Positions 7,584 through 15,559 of a DNA stretch of 64,000 nucleotides are shown in pieces. The translations under genes were made by a program, and so were the position numbers. Numbering within the stretch: the first letter of the stretch is position 1; each line of letters opens with the position of its first letter. Source of the DNA: Propionispora vibrioides (GTDB taxonomy: Bacteria > Bacillota > Negativicutes > Propionisporales > Propionisporaceae); contig NZ_FODY01000022.1 in the NCBI RefSeq assembly GCF_900110485.1, positions 1 through 64,000 of the forward strand. The letters run 5' to 3'. The notes under the pieces were generated by a model, which saw only the letters and a program-made list of their open reading frames with translations, did not search any database and was not told where the DNA came from.

Positions 7584-9193
7584 GCGAAGTTGGTGAAACT
7601 ATGAAAAATATATACCGAGTGCTTCTCTTTATTGCTGTATTTGTGCTATTTGCCAGTTTTGGGCAGCAACTTCCCATTACTGATCCGGTGGAATCCAACT
7701 ATGTTTTGACGGCCAAGGAAATGCTGACAGCCAATGACTGGCTGTCACCGCGGATTTACGACCATGTATGGTTTGATAAGCCGGCCATGGTTTACTGGCT
7801 GCTGAACCTTTCTTTTACGCTCTTTGGTGTGAGCGAATGGGCGGCCCGGCTGGTACCAGCCTTGTTTGGGGCCGGCGGGGTAGTGCTCATGGAATGGTTT
7901 GTTTCTCAGGTGGCTTCGCCGCGCCAGGGACTGCTGGCTGCCGGGCTGTTGGCAACTTCTTTCCAATATTTCTTATTGTCGAAGCTGCTGATTACCGATA
8001 TGATTCTCTTCGTGTTTGCCAATGCGGCAGTGGTGTTTTTTTATTTAAGTTATACGCGACGGGATAAGGCGAGATACCGCTACCTGGGAATGTACCTTTG
8101 CATGGCGCTGGCGGTACTAACTAAGGGGCCGGTTGGCCTGGTGCTGCCGGCATTGATTATTGTGCTGTTCCTTGTTTGGGAGCGAAATTGGCCGGAACTG
8201 AGAAATCTGCGCCCTTTCTCCGGGGGATTGCTATTTTTGGTGGTAGTACTGCCCTGGTATGGGTATATGTTTTTTGCCTATGGCGATACTTTTTGGAATT
8301 CCTTCTTTGGTGTTCATAATTATCTGCGGGCTACAGTGTCGGAACATCCTAAAGATGATGTGTTTTACTATTATATTGTAATATTTTTTGTCAGCACACT
8401 GCCGTGGAACGGATTGGCCCTGGGTGGACTGTACGCCGGGGTGAAAAAACTGGGCAAAGACTCTCTGCATACTCTGCTGGCCTTATGGATCTTGCTGTAT
8501 TTGGTCGTTTATTCCTGCATGGCCACTAAATATCCGACCTATACCTTCCCGCTATTGTTTCCGGTGATTATTCTGGCGGTGCTGTTTGTAACGGAACGGA
8601 GAATAAGAAACAGCGTCGCCTGGATACTGGCGCCGTTTGCCCTGGCTTTTGCTGTCTTTCTCGGCGCCAGCTACCCTTTTATCTCTTTTGAGGTTTTTAG
8701 CGGACTGGCGGCAGTTAGTCTGGCACTTATTGGTTATACCTGGTGGCGCGGTTGTAAGCGCGGTGCCGAGGCCATGGTTTGGGTCGGTTGTGCCGGAATG
8801 CTCTGCTTTTATTTTCTCGTTTCGGTTTTAGTATTACCTGGTGCAGCCCGGGAGCGGTCGGGAAAGGAGCTCGCCGAATTGCTCCGCCCCTATGCCGGCT
8901 ATACGATCGGCACTTATCAGTTTTATAGTACATCGGCCGTTTTTTATAGTGGCAGCCTTTTGGTAAAAATGCAGTCCCCCGAACAGGATAAGCCTTCGCA
9001 AGCGGGACTGAACTGGTCTTTGAAATATACTATGCCGGAAAGTACCTTGCCGGAGTTATACAAGCAAGCTGGACCGGTCCTGGTAGTTGTAACCGCTGAT
9101 AAGACGAATGATTTTGAACAAGAGGCGAAAGGCTATGCCTATGCTAAAGTGGGTGTTTCCGAAGAGTATTGTTTGTATAAACTGGAAAAGTAA
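7580..9193 (+). CDS. ArnT-like GT-C glycosyltransferase, copy 3
   Basis: Membrane glycosyltransferase of 537 aa, resembling copy 1 more than copy 2: both carry ITDPVESNY (here D35-E38) instead of DPDE, and both share RATVSEHPK in the middle. The ATG overlaps the stop of copy 2; AGGAAAG lies 2 bp upstream. An internal ATG at 7601 is possible but has a weaker ribosome site. Many hydrophobic helices, then a soluble C-terminal segment. With its neighbours it suggests several distinct decorations of an envelope lipid, or a transferase plus variants with another donor or acceptor (inference). Confidence 0.88.
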   Translation: MSEVGETMKNIYRVLLFIAVFVLFASFGQQLPITDPVESNYVLTAKEMLTANDWLSPRIYDHVWFDKPAMVYWLLNLSFTLFGVSEWAARLVPALFGAGGVVLMEWFVSQVASPRQGLLAAGLLATSFQYFLLSKLLITDMILFVFANAAVVFFYLSYTRRDKARYRYLGMYLCMALAVLTKGPVGLVLPALIIVLFLVWERNWPELRNLRPFSGGLLFLVVVLPWYGYMFFAYGDTFWNSFFGVHNYLRATVSEHPKDDVFYYYIVIFFVSTLPWNGLALGGLYAGVKKLGKDSLHTLLALWILLYLVVYSCMATKYPTYTFPLLFPVIILAVLFVTERRIRNSVAWILAPFALAFAVFLGASYPFISFEVFSGLAAVSLALIGYTWWRGCKRGAEAMVWVGCAGMLCFYFLVSVLVLPGAARERSGKELAELLRPYAGYTIGTYQFYSTSAVFYSGSLLVKMQSPEQDKPSQAGLNWSLKYTMPESTLPELYKQAGPVLVVVTADKTNDFEQEAKGYAYAKVGVSEEYCLYKLEK

Positions 9194-9234
9194 TTGAAAC
9201 AATGGTAGTATGAAAATAAAAACGGAGAATGGCT

Positions 9235-9912
9235 ATGCACATTTTGTTGGCGGAAGATGACCGGCGGCTGGGAAATTTGATCCAGCATATGCTGCAAAAA
9301 GAGGGAATGACGGTAGACTGGGTGGTAAGGGGTGATACGGCACTTGAGTATGCAGCCTATTCGCCTTATGATGTCATTATTTTGGACTGGATGATGCCAG
9401 GGCAGACGGGATTGGCAGTTTGCGAGCAACTGCGGGAGCAGGGTTATCATCAGGCTATTTTGCTGCTGACCGCCAAGGATGCGGTGGAAGACCGGGTGCT
9501 TGGCCTGGATACCGGCGCCGATGATTATCTGGTGAAACCCTTCGAGTTTTCCGAACTGTTGGCGCGTCTGCGGGCGCTTTGCCGGCGAAGTTCTCATCAG
9601 CTGAAAGAGGATGTCATCGAGTTTGGCGGACTGGCTCTGGAACGAACCAGCCGGGTGCTGCGCCAGCCTGACGGGAATAAGATTCAGCTTTCCGGCCGGG
9701 AATTTCAGATTCTGGACATGCTGCTGCAAAATAAGGGACAGGTTGTGCCCAGGGAGCTGATTCTGGACCGGGTATGGGGCCTGGAGGCGGAGGTCACGTC
9801 CAATAATTTGGATGCCTATGTTCGCCTGTTGCGCAAAAAAATCGACCCCAGCGGCGGCAACGGCTTGCTCCAAACGGTACGGGGTATCGGCTATAAACTG
9901 GAGGAAGCGTAG
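9235..9912 (+). CDS. OmpR/PmrA-like response regulator
   Basis: Response regulator of 225 aa: MHILLAEDDRRLG receiver start, phospho-acceptor Asp in VIILDWMMPG, Lys in VKPF, then a winged-helix effector domain ending GIGYKLEEA. Start at ATG 9235, seven bases after GGAG (9224-9227); the ATG at 9229 is too close to that site. Its stop touches the start of the kinase at 9913 with no gap. This second two-component system closes the envelope island; PmrA-like function is inferred from context only. Confidence 0.93.
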   Translation: MHILLAEDDRRLGNLIQHMLQKEGMTVDWVVRGDTALEYAAYSPYDVIILDWMMPGQTGLAVCEQLREQGYHQAILLLTAKDAVEDRVLGLDTGADDYLVKPFEFSELLARLRALCRRSSHQLKEDVIEFGGLALERTSRVLRQPDGNKIQLSGREFQILDMLLQNKGQVVPRELILDRVWGLEAEVTSNNLDAYVRLLRKKIDPSGGNGLLQTVRGIGYKLEEA

Positions 9913-11211
9913 ATGTTCACCAAGATCAGATGGCGGCTCACTTTTTTGTATTCCGGTTTTATGGGTTTTTTCTTACTGGCCTTTGTGGTGAGCACTTATT
10001 TTGGTTTGTCGTGGGTGGTGTATTCAAACGAGAAGGATGAAGTACTGCTGTTTGCCGAGGAGGAAGCCCGTGAGCACGCTGCCGTGATGATGCATGGTGA
10101 GCTGCTGCAACAGGCCTTCCAGGATCAGGAGAACCGGGACATGGGTAGAATGTTTGCCTATGCGTTTGATAATACCGGTAAGATGATTACGGCGGAAAAG
10201 CCTAATTCTGTCGTTGAAGATGCTGTACTCGACGAAATTGCTCACTGGAATGCGCCGATGGGCGAAGTGGTGCGGTTGCCGGTGGATTTGCCAAATACCG
10301 ATAAGGATCTACTGATGATGCTGGTAGCCCTGCCGGTCATGCATGGGGAGGAGCAGCTGGGGACGGTGTATGTCGGTCGTGACAGCAGTCAGTACTATCA
10401 GCTTTTACAGACGCTGCTGTATATTCTGGTGCTGGTTTCACTGGTGTTTTTGCTGGTTGCCTCGGCCGGCGGCTATATTATGGCTGGCCGGGCGATGATT
10501 CCTATAAAAAAATCCTATGAGCGGCAGCGGGATTTTGTGGCTGATGCCTCGCACGAACTAAGGACGCCACTCAGCGTACTGATGGCTTCAGTGGAAGCGG
10601 TTCAGGCTGAGCAGCAGAATGAGGAACAGGGTTTTGTACGGCAGGTGCTGGCCGATATGAAGGACGAAATCAGGCGAATGACCAGGCTGATCAGCGATTT
10701 GCTGACCCTGGCCCGGGCAGATGCCGCCGTAATCAACCTTTTTAAGGAAAATTTTGACTTAGTGCCACTGGTGGAGCAGGCCGTTCGGGCCATGCAGCAC
10801 CTGGCGGTGGAGAAGACTATAAAAATTGATTTTAGTGCCGCCGAAACTTCACTGCTTATTTTTGCTGATAAGGAGCGAATTAATCAATTATTGCTGATCC
10901 TGCTGGATAACGGAATAAAATATGTGCCAGCCGGCGGCCGGGTAGTGGTCAATTTGGAACGGGCTGCCAAGGCGGAAGAGGTAGTGTTGGGAGTGACCGA
11001 TAATGGTCCCGGTATTCCCGAGAGTGAGCAGGCGATGATCTTTGAACGGTTTTACCGGATGGATAAGGAACGGTCCCGTGAAATGGGCGGCAGCGGTCTG
11101 GGGCTGTCGATCGCCAAATGGATTACCGAGGCTCATGGCGGAACAATTACGGTAAAAAGCCGGCCAGGCCAGGGGGCTTCCTTTATTGTCACACTGCCCC
11201 GGGCTTTCTAG
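9913..11211 (+). CDS. Sensor histidine kinase, partner of the upstream regulator
   Basis: Membrane kinase of 432 aa. Helix 1 at about 12-34, a sensor region of about 130 aa, helix 2 near 167-189, a short linker without an obvious HAMP, the H-box DFVADASHELRTPLSV and HATPase boxes (TDNGPGIPE, GGSGLGLSIAK). Begins one base after the regulator stop, so the two are certainly one unit. The sensor region is acidic (for example NEKDEVLLFAEEEAREH), which in PmrB/PhoQ-like sensors can bind metals or cationic peptides; that comparison is an inference. Confidence 0.93.
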   Translation: MFTKIRWRLTFLYSGFMGFFLLAFVVSTYFGLSWVVYSNEKDEVLLFAEEEAREHAAVMMHGELLQQAFQDQENRDMGRMFAYAFDNTGKMITAEKPNSVVEDAVLDEIAHWNAPMGEVVRLPVDLPNTDKDLLMMLVALPVMHGEEQLGTVYVGRDSSQYYQLLQTLLYILVLVSLVFLLVASAGGYIMAGRAMIPIKKSYERQRDFVADASHELRTPLSVLMASVEAVQAEQQNEEQGFVRQVLADMKDEIRRMTRLISDLLTLARADAAVINLFKENFDLVPLVEQAVRAMQHLAVEKTIKIDFSAAETSLLIFADKERINQLLLILLDNGIKYVPAGGRVVVNLERAAKAEEVVLGVTDNGPGIPESEQAMIFERFYRMDKERSREMGGSGLGLSIAKWITEAHGGTITVKSRPGQGASFIVTLPRAF

Positions 11212-11244
11212 GGAATGAACTATCATGGATATATGCCCAAACAC

Positions 11245-11337
11245 AAAAAAAGCAAGCCGATCGAAGTGACCGGCTTGTAAAGTGGGAGAGGAGAAAGTTT
11301 AGAAAATCTTCATGCACTACTATTATTGCGCTATTTT
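11245..11337 (-). ncRNA. Candidate small RNA between the kinase and mutY
   Basis: On the minus strand a -10 TATAAT (11344-11349) is followed by about 90 nt with no ORF, a C/U-rich stretch TTTCTCCTCTCCCACTTT that could pair with ribosome binding sites, and a terminator: stem AAGCCG/CGGCTT with seven T (11245-11277). The terminator is oriented only for minus-strand transcription, although both flanking genes are on the plus strand. The -35 (TTTATT) is weak, so this is tentative. Confidence 0.3.
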
Positions 11338-11381
11338 GGATGAATTATACATTGTACGAAAAAAATAATAAAAATTTTTCT

Positions 11382-11423
11382 AGTACCTTGGCCGGAGATC
11401 TGGTCAAGGTACTATGGTATAAT
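11382..11423 (+). promoter_or_regulatory. mutY promoter with inverted repeat
   Basis: Inverted repeat AGTACCTTG / CAAGGTACT (11382-11412, 9-bp arms) lies just upstream of an extended -10 TGGTATAAT (11415-11423). No good -35 is visible. The repeat is placed to act as an operator or activator site for mutY. Confidence 0.4.
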
Positions 11424-11460
11424 ACGTAACATAAGATGTACGGCGTAAAGGAGAACAGGT

Positions 11461-12516
11461 ATGAAGATTGCGGCCCTGCTGCTTGACTGGTACGATAAAA
11501 ATGCCCGTGATTTGCCATGGCGGCGGGACAAGGACCCCTATAAAATATGGGTATCGGAAATCATGTTGCAGCAAACCCGGGTGGAAGCGGTCAAAGACTA
11601 TTACGAGCGCTGGATTGCCCGCTTTCCCACCCCCGGCGAGCTGGCACGGGCCTCGGAGCAGGAGGTGCTGACCTATTGGCAGGGGTTGGGCTATTACAGC
11701 CGGGCCAGAAATCTGTTGGCCGGTGTCCGGGAAGTTTGCGCGGATTATGGCGGCAGCATGCCGGAGGAGAAGGAACAGGTTCGGGCGTTACCGGGTGTTG
11801 GTGATTATACGGCCGGCGCGATTTTAAGCATTGCCTATAATCGCCGTGTTCCGGCGGTGGATGGCAATGTCCTGCGGATTTTCAGCCGGTTGTTTTGTTT
11901 GGAAGAGGATATTTTAAAGGCGCCGGCCAAGCGGGCCGTTTACCGCCTGGTGCAGGAGCAAATAGACCGGGACCGGCCGGGGGATTTTAATCAGGCGTTG
12001 ATGGATTTGGGAGCCATGATCTGCGTGCCGCAGCGGCCCCGCTGCCCGGAATGTCCGGTCCGGGAGCTGTGTCTGGCTTATGAACGGGGCGTACAGGAGG
12101 TACTGCCCGTGCGGTCTCCTAAGAAAGCGCCGGCTAAGGTCAGGCTGGCCGCCGCGCTGCTGGAACAGGACGGCCGCTATCTGATCTGTCAGCGTCCGGC
12201 CGCCGGCTTGCTGGCCGGCATGTGGGAGTTCCCCTCGGTAGAGCTTAAGGATGCGTTACCGGAGGCGGACCAACTGCGGAACTGGCTGCAGTCGGTATTT
12301 CTTTTGGAGGTCCGGGTAATGGAGGCAGAAAAACAACTGATTCATACCTTTAGCCACCGCCAGTGGCATATGACTTTTTATCGTTGTCGCCTGCTGTCCG
12401 CTGCGCCGGAACTGCCGGATAAAGCCCGCTGGTTCAGCTTGAACGACGGGGACCGTCTTCCCTGGGCCGGTCCGCATCACAATGTAGCGGTGGCCTTACG
12501 GGGCAATAAAGAATAA
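11461..12516 (+). CDS. mutY: A/G-specific adenine DNA glycosylase MutY
   Basis: Base-excision repair enzyme (351 aa) that removes adenine opposite 8-oxoguanine. HhH-GPD catalytic domain: E33 in SEIMLQQTRV, the hairpin LPGVGDYTAGAI, catalytic D134 in PAVDGNV. The 4Fe-4S loop is C188-x6-C195-x2-C198-x5-C204. A C-terminal NUDIX-like domain (from about 225) for 8-oxoG recognition contains RPAAGLLAGMWEFP. Length is normal. RBS AAAGGAG at 11448-11454. Single gene between its own promoter and a strong terminator. Confidence 0.96.
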   Translation: MKIAALLLDWYDKNARDLPWRRDKDPYKIWVSEIMLQQTRVEAVKDYYERWIARFPTPGELARASEQEVLTYWQGLGYYSRARNLLAGVREVCADYGGSMPEEKEQVRALPGVGDYTAGAILSIAYNRRVPAVDGNVLRIFSRLFCLEEDILKAPAKRAVYRLVQEQIDRDRPGDFNQALMDLGAMICVPQRPRCPECPVRELCLAYERGVQEVLPVRSPKKAPAKVRLAAALLEQDGRYLICQRPAAGLLAGMWEFPSVELKDALPEADQLRNWLQSVFLLEVRVMEAEKQLIHTFSHRQWHMTFYRCRLLSAAPELPDKARWFSLNDGDRLPWAGPHHNVAVALRGNKE

Positions 12517-12560
12517 AAAAGGAGTTTTCTTTGCAAGATAGCAAAGAAAACTCCTTTTTT
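12515..12560 (+). terminator. mutY terminator
   Basis: Perfect 20-bp arms (AAAAAAGGAGTTTTCTTTGC and its complement) around a 6-base loop, ending in six T. It overlaps the mutY stop and is symmetric enough to work on both strands. Confidence 0.9.
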
Positions 12561-12566
12561 AGCCTT

Positions 12567-12733
12567 AGGGAACCACTGATTTATTCACACTGCACAGCCT
12601 GGCGAATCTTCTTCCGTCTGGCTGCGTCAGCTAAACCTTGAAATAGGGACCGCTATTCCTGCGGTTTTACTTCCCTGCCAGCCGAAAAAATCTCTCGCCA
12701 GCCTGGCAGGCTTATTAAACCAGCAGTTCCCCT
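12567..12733 (-). repeat. Family A foldback repeat, copy 2
   Basis: Complete 167-bp copy with ends AGGGAACCACTGATTTA and AAACCAGCAGTTCCCCT. Nearly identical in the middle to copy 1 and in the same orientation. It fills the gap between the mutY terminator and the end of the convergent gene at 12745. The left end is preceded by T, giving a TA junction. Confidence 0.85.
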
Positions 12734-12744
12734 GGGACAGACCA

Positions 12745-13173
12745 CTATAACCAGGAACGGGCGGCTCCGTAAAAAAAACTCCCCAGCATATCGAGACAAT
12801 AAGCAAGATAGAGCAAGGCAAAATAGACTTGCAAAAAGAACATGCCGGCGGCGATAAAATCACCGGACTGTTCTAGCATTTGATCGGAAGCTTTGATAAG
12901 CAGGAACATTTCCGCGATGAAAAAAAGCGGCGCTATCGAATATAAGATGCCGGATAGTGGTGTATGTACCGTGTAGTAGACATAGCCCATCCAGCCGAGA
13001 TTCATCACGGCCGACAGCAGAAGGGACATGAGCTCGCTTTCCCTGGTAACGAATTCGGCATCCTCCTCCTCGGCGAATGCTTCGCCGGCGGAAGCCGGTG
13101 AAAATATGTCAATTACGGTGTTCCAAAGAATAAAGAAAGAGAAAGCAAAAGAAAAAATACTTAACAAACCCAT
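12745..13173 (-). CDS. Hypothetical membrane protein
   Basis: Protein of 142 aa with four likely membrane helices: one at the start (MGLLSIFSFAFSFFILWNTV), an acidic loop at about 29-45 (AFAEEEDAEF), then three more. The ATG at 13173 has AAGGA upstream. No family recognised. Its 3' end lies 12 bp from a family A repeat. Confidence 0.6.
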   Translation of the reverse strand: MGLLSIFSFAFSFFILWNTVIDIFSPASAGEAFAEEEDAEFVTRESELMSLLLSAVMNLGWMGYVYYTVHTPLSGILYSIAPLFFIAEMFLLIKASDQMLEQSGDFIAAGMFFLQVYFALLYLAYCLDMLGSFFYGAARSWL

Positions 13174-13378
13174 AAATCAGGATGGTCCTTTCTTAGCAGC
13201 AAGATGTCGAAGCAAGTATCTTGTTAATGGTATCATAAATTCGAAAATACATAAATAGCTTTCCTGATAAAACGCTGACATGATTTTTTGGTAATAAATC
13301 CGTATTATCTTAATATCCGGGCGATTTATCACGATATATATAGTAGAAGGTATTATATGAGCCAAGGAGGGCGAAAAT

Positions 13379-13543
13379 ATGATTACCAGAGTTATGGCGA
13401 TACAACCTGTTCAAAGGATTGACCTGCAATATCGTGATAATGACCGCCGGCAAAATGGCATGGCGGGGAAAAGAAAATCGTCGGGCAGTTTTAAGGACGT
13501 GCTGTCCAAATCTGCGGCGCAAAAACCGTCTGCCACAAACTAA
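13379..13543 (+). CDS. Short ORF, 54 aa, unknown function
   Basis: Begins ATG 13379 after a strong AAGGAGGGCG and ends TAA 13541-13543. The product starts MITRVMAIQPVQRIDLQYRD and has a basic middle and an SFKDVLSK segment near the C-terminus. Supported only by the ribosome site, the open frame and the terminator-like palindrome after it. Short N-terminal segments followed by FKDVL-like motifs occur in small flagellum-associated proteins, but I would not name it on that. Confidence 0.5.
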   Translation: MITRVMAIQPVQRIDLQYRDNDRRQNGMAGKRKSSGSFKDVLSKSAAQKPSATN

Positions 13544-13590
13544 GCTCTGTATAAGTGCTTGTCTGGGCTATCTATATTTGCATACAGGTC

Positions 13591-13632
13591 ACCTAACAAA
13601 AGCTTTGCCTTAAGGCAAAGCTTTTGTTAGGT
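13591..13632. terminator. Perfect 42-bp palindrome
   Basis: Every base of 13591-13632 pairs across the centre TTAA (arms ACCTAACAAAAGCTTTGCC). It lies 48 bp after the 54-aa ORF. As RNA it gives a stem of about 19 bp, but there is no clean T run, so it is either a bidirectional terminator or a DNA palindrome with another role. Confidence 0.6.
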
Positions 13633-13884
13633 ATTTGTCATTCATAATAGTAAAGTGGTGTGGTGATGAATTTTTAACAAACTCATGGAAGTTACGAGGA
13701 AAATATCAATATGGGGCAGGACTGTGGGTTTGCTTGGCGAATGAAAATTTTAATTTGTATTCTCAGATCACGGAGTCGGCGATGGCGTGAAAAATAAATC
13801 AGCATGTGGAGATCATTGGAGCGCACATGCCGCTTTATTATTTATAGGGTTGTGTTTTTCTAGCGGAAAAAGGGGGAAATCCTA
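13633..13884. other. Gene-free stretch before the orphan kinase
   Basis: No ORF supported. At 13791-13847 an imperfect hairpin joins ATAAATCAGCATGTG and CACATGCCGCTTTATTATTTAT. It may be a 5' leader structure of the kinase at 13888. No clear sigma-A promoter seen. Confidence 0.4.
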
Positions 13885-13887
13885 TTG

Positions 13888-15354
13888 ATGCCGATAGCTG
13901 TTCATAAGCGTGCCTATCTGGTAATCACAGTGGTACTGACTGTTGGTTTTCTTTGCTTTGCTTTAGTTCATCTGAACGATCAGCGACAGCTTGATCTAGC
14001 GAAGAAAGAGCGGGAATTATTAAAAATTGCCGCCATACTGGAAGGAAGGCTTTTGCCGGTGCTGGAAAGGCTGGACAGCCAGGGAAAATTGCCGGCCGGC
14101 TTTTCGGAGCGGGAGAAACGGGCCCGGATCAATGCGGCTTTGCAGCCGGTGCTGGATGAATTTGCCGAAGGATATCCGCTTTATTCCCTGGGACTTTATC
14201 TGGAGGACCTGCAGGTTGTGGCTGTGACGCCTTTTAACGGCAGCCTGCTGGGGAGAACGTTGTTGTTTGACCCGCTGCGGGATTTTGAACTGCAGCGCGT
14301 TAGCATGCCTTATGTAGAAAACGATTTCACCTGGGACGGGAAGGAGCAACTGCTGTTAACCTATCCGGTGACGCTAGGCCATGTACGGGGCCATGTGTGG
14401 ATCAATTGCAAGGCGCGGCCTTGGGATGCCGCGGTGATGTGGCCGGCGGCCGAGCGGCTGGCGGTATTTTTTATTTGCTGGTTTTTAGCGATGATTTTGT
14501 TATGGCATTTATTTAGAAGGATGGAAACCGGTCTGCGTCAACTGGTGGAGGAGTGGCGGCAGTCCGATACATTACCGGTGCGGCTGCGGGAGTACCCTGT
14601 GCTGGTGCCGCTGTTTGAACGGCTGGTTCAATTGCAGACAGCAGTACAAGCCGAAGTGGCAACGAAAGAAAAACTGGGCCGGGAAATCAGCCGCCTGGAC
14701 CGGCTGCAACTGGTATCGCAAATGGCGGCTGGCGTAGCGCATGAAATTCGCAATCCCATGACGGTAGTGATGGGGTTTGTTCAGATGATGGCGCAAAAGG
14801 CGGAGGAAAGGTCGAAGAGTAAGTTTGCCCTGATTATGGACGAACTGAAACGGGTTAACGACATTATTTCCGATTTCCTGTCGCTGGCGCGGGACAAAGA
14901 ACTCGAAAAGGGGCGGTACAGCCTCAATGATATTATCCAGGGGCTGTATCCGCTTATTTATGCCGACACCATCAAGCAGGGCATTGACCTGCAGGTGGAA
15001 TTGGCCGATCAGTTGCCGGCGGCCTATTTGGACAGCAAGGAAACCAAACAATTGATTTTAAACCTGACGCGCAACGCCATTGAAGCTATGGTTGGTCGGG
15101 GAAACCTGCTGATCCGGACCGACCGGGAAGGCGACAGAGTCCGGTTGTGCATTGCCGATACGGGCTGTGGAATTCCCCAGGATATTCTCGACAAGGTGTT
15201 TGATCCGTTTTTTACGACCAAAGCGGAGGGGACCGGTCTGGGTCTGGCTGTTTGCAAAAGCATCGTAGAGCGTCACGAGGGAACGATTGAGGTAGAATCC
15301 TCACCGGGCAAGGGGACGGTTTTTACAATTTATTTTCAGGTTGCTGGTAGCTAG
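13888..15354 (+). CDS. Orphan sensor histidine kinase, sporulation-kinase-like
   Basis: Kinase of 488 aa without an adjacent regulator. A membrane helix at about 10-30, an extracytoplasmic domain of about 160 aa, a second helix near 190-212, then a coiled linker, the H-box [15 protein letters not shown] and HATPase boxes ([24 protein letters not shown]). The HEIRNP H-box is the type found in phosphorelay kinases feeding Spo0F/Spo0A. With spoVB and spoVD-like genes next to it, a sporulation kinase is plausible (inference). A TTG at 13885 is better spaced from AGGGGGAAA than the ATG, so the start may be 3 bp earlier. Confidence 0.85.
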   Translation: MPIAVHKRAYLVITVVLTVGFLCFALVHLNDQRQLDLAKKERELLKIAAILEGRLLPVLERLDSQGKLPAGFSEREKRARINAALQPVLDEFAEGYPLYSLGLYLEDLQVVAVTPFNGSLLGRTLLFDPLRDFELQRVSMPYVENDFTWDGKEQLLLTYPVTLGHVRGHVWINCKARPWDAAVMWPAAERLAVFFICWFLAMILLWHLFRRMETGLRQLVEEWRQSDTLPVRLREYPVLVPLFERLVQLQTAVQAEVATKEKLGREISRLDRLQLVSQMAAGVAHEIRNPMTVVMGFVQMMAQKAEERSKSKFALIMDELKRVNDIISDFLSLARDKELEKGRYSLNDIIQGLYPLIYADTIKQGIDLQVELADQLPAAYLDSKETKQLILNLTRNAIEAMVGRGNLLIRTDREGDRVRLCIADTGCGIPQDILDKVFDPFFTTKAEGTGLGLAVCKSIVERHEGTIEVESSPGKGTVFTIYFQVAGS

Positions 15355-15559
15355 TGCAAGATAATGGTTTAAAAAATGAGTGGAACAAGGTAAAATGTAA
15401 GTATTGGCGCACGGTTAGTGCGGTTTGATTATATCCTGACAAAAGTTTAGTGCTGACGGGTGATTTTTCCGCAGATTGAGGATACTATGGCTATGCCGCA
15501 GATGTAATCATGATTATTTGAAGAAATGTCAGAAAAAGTGGAACGGAGACATAGGATAG

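Noticed and set aside
12627-12863. Minus-strand ORF running through the family A repeat
   Set aside because: Part of its length is repeat DNA found at five other intergenic sites, so coding is unlikely.
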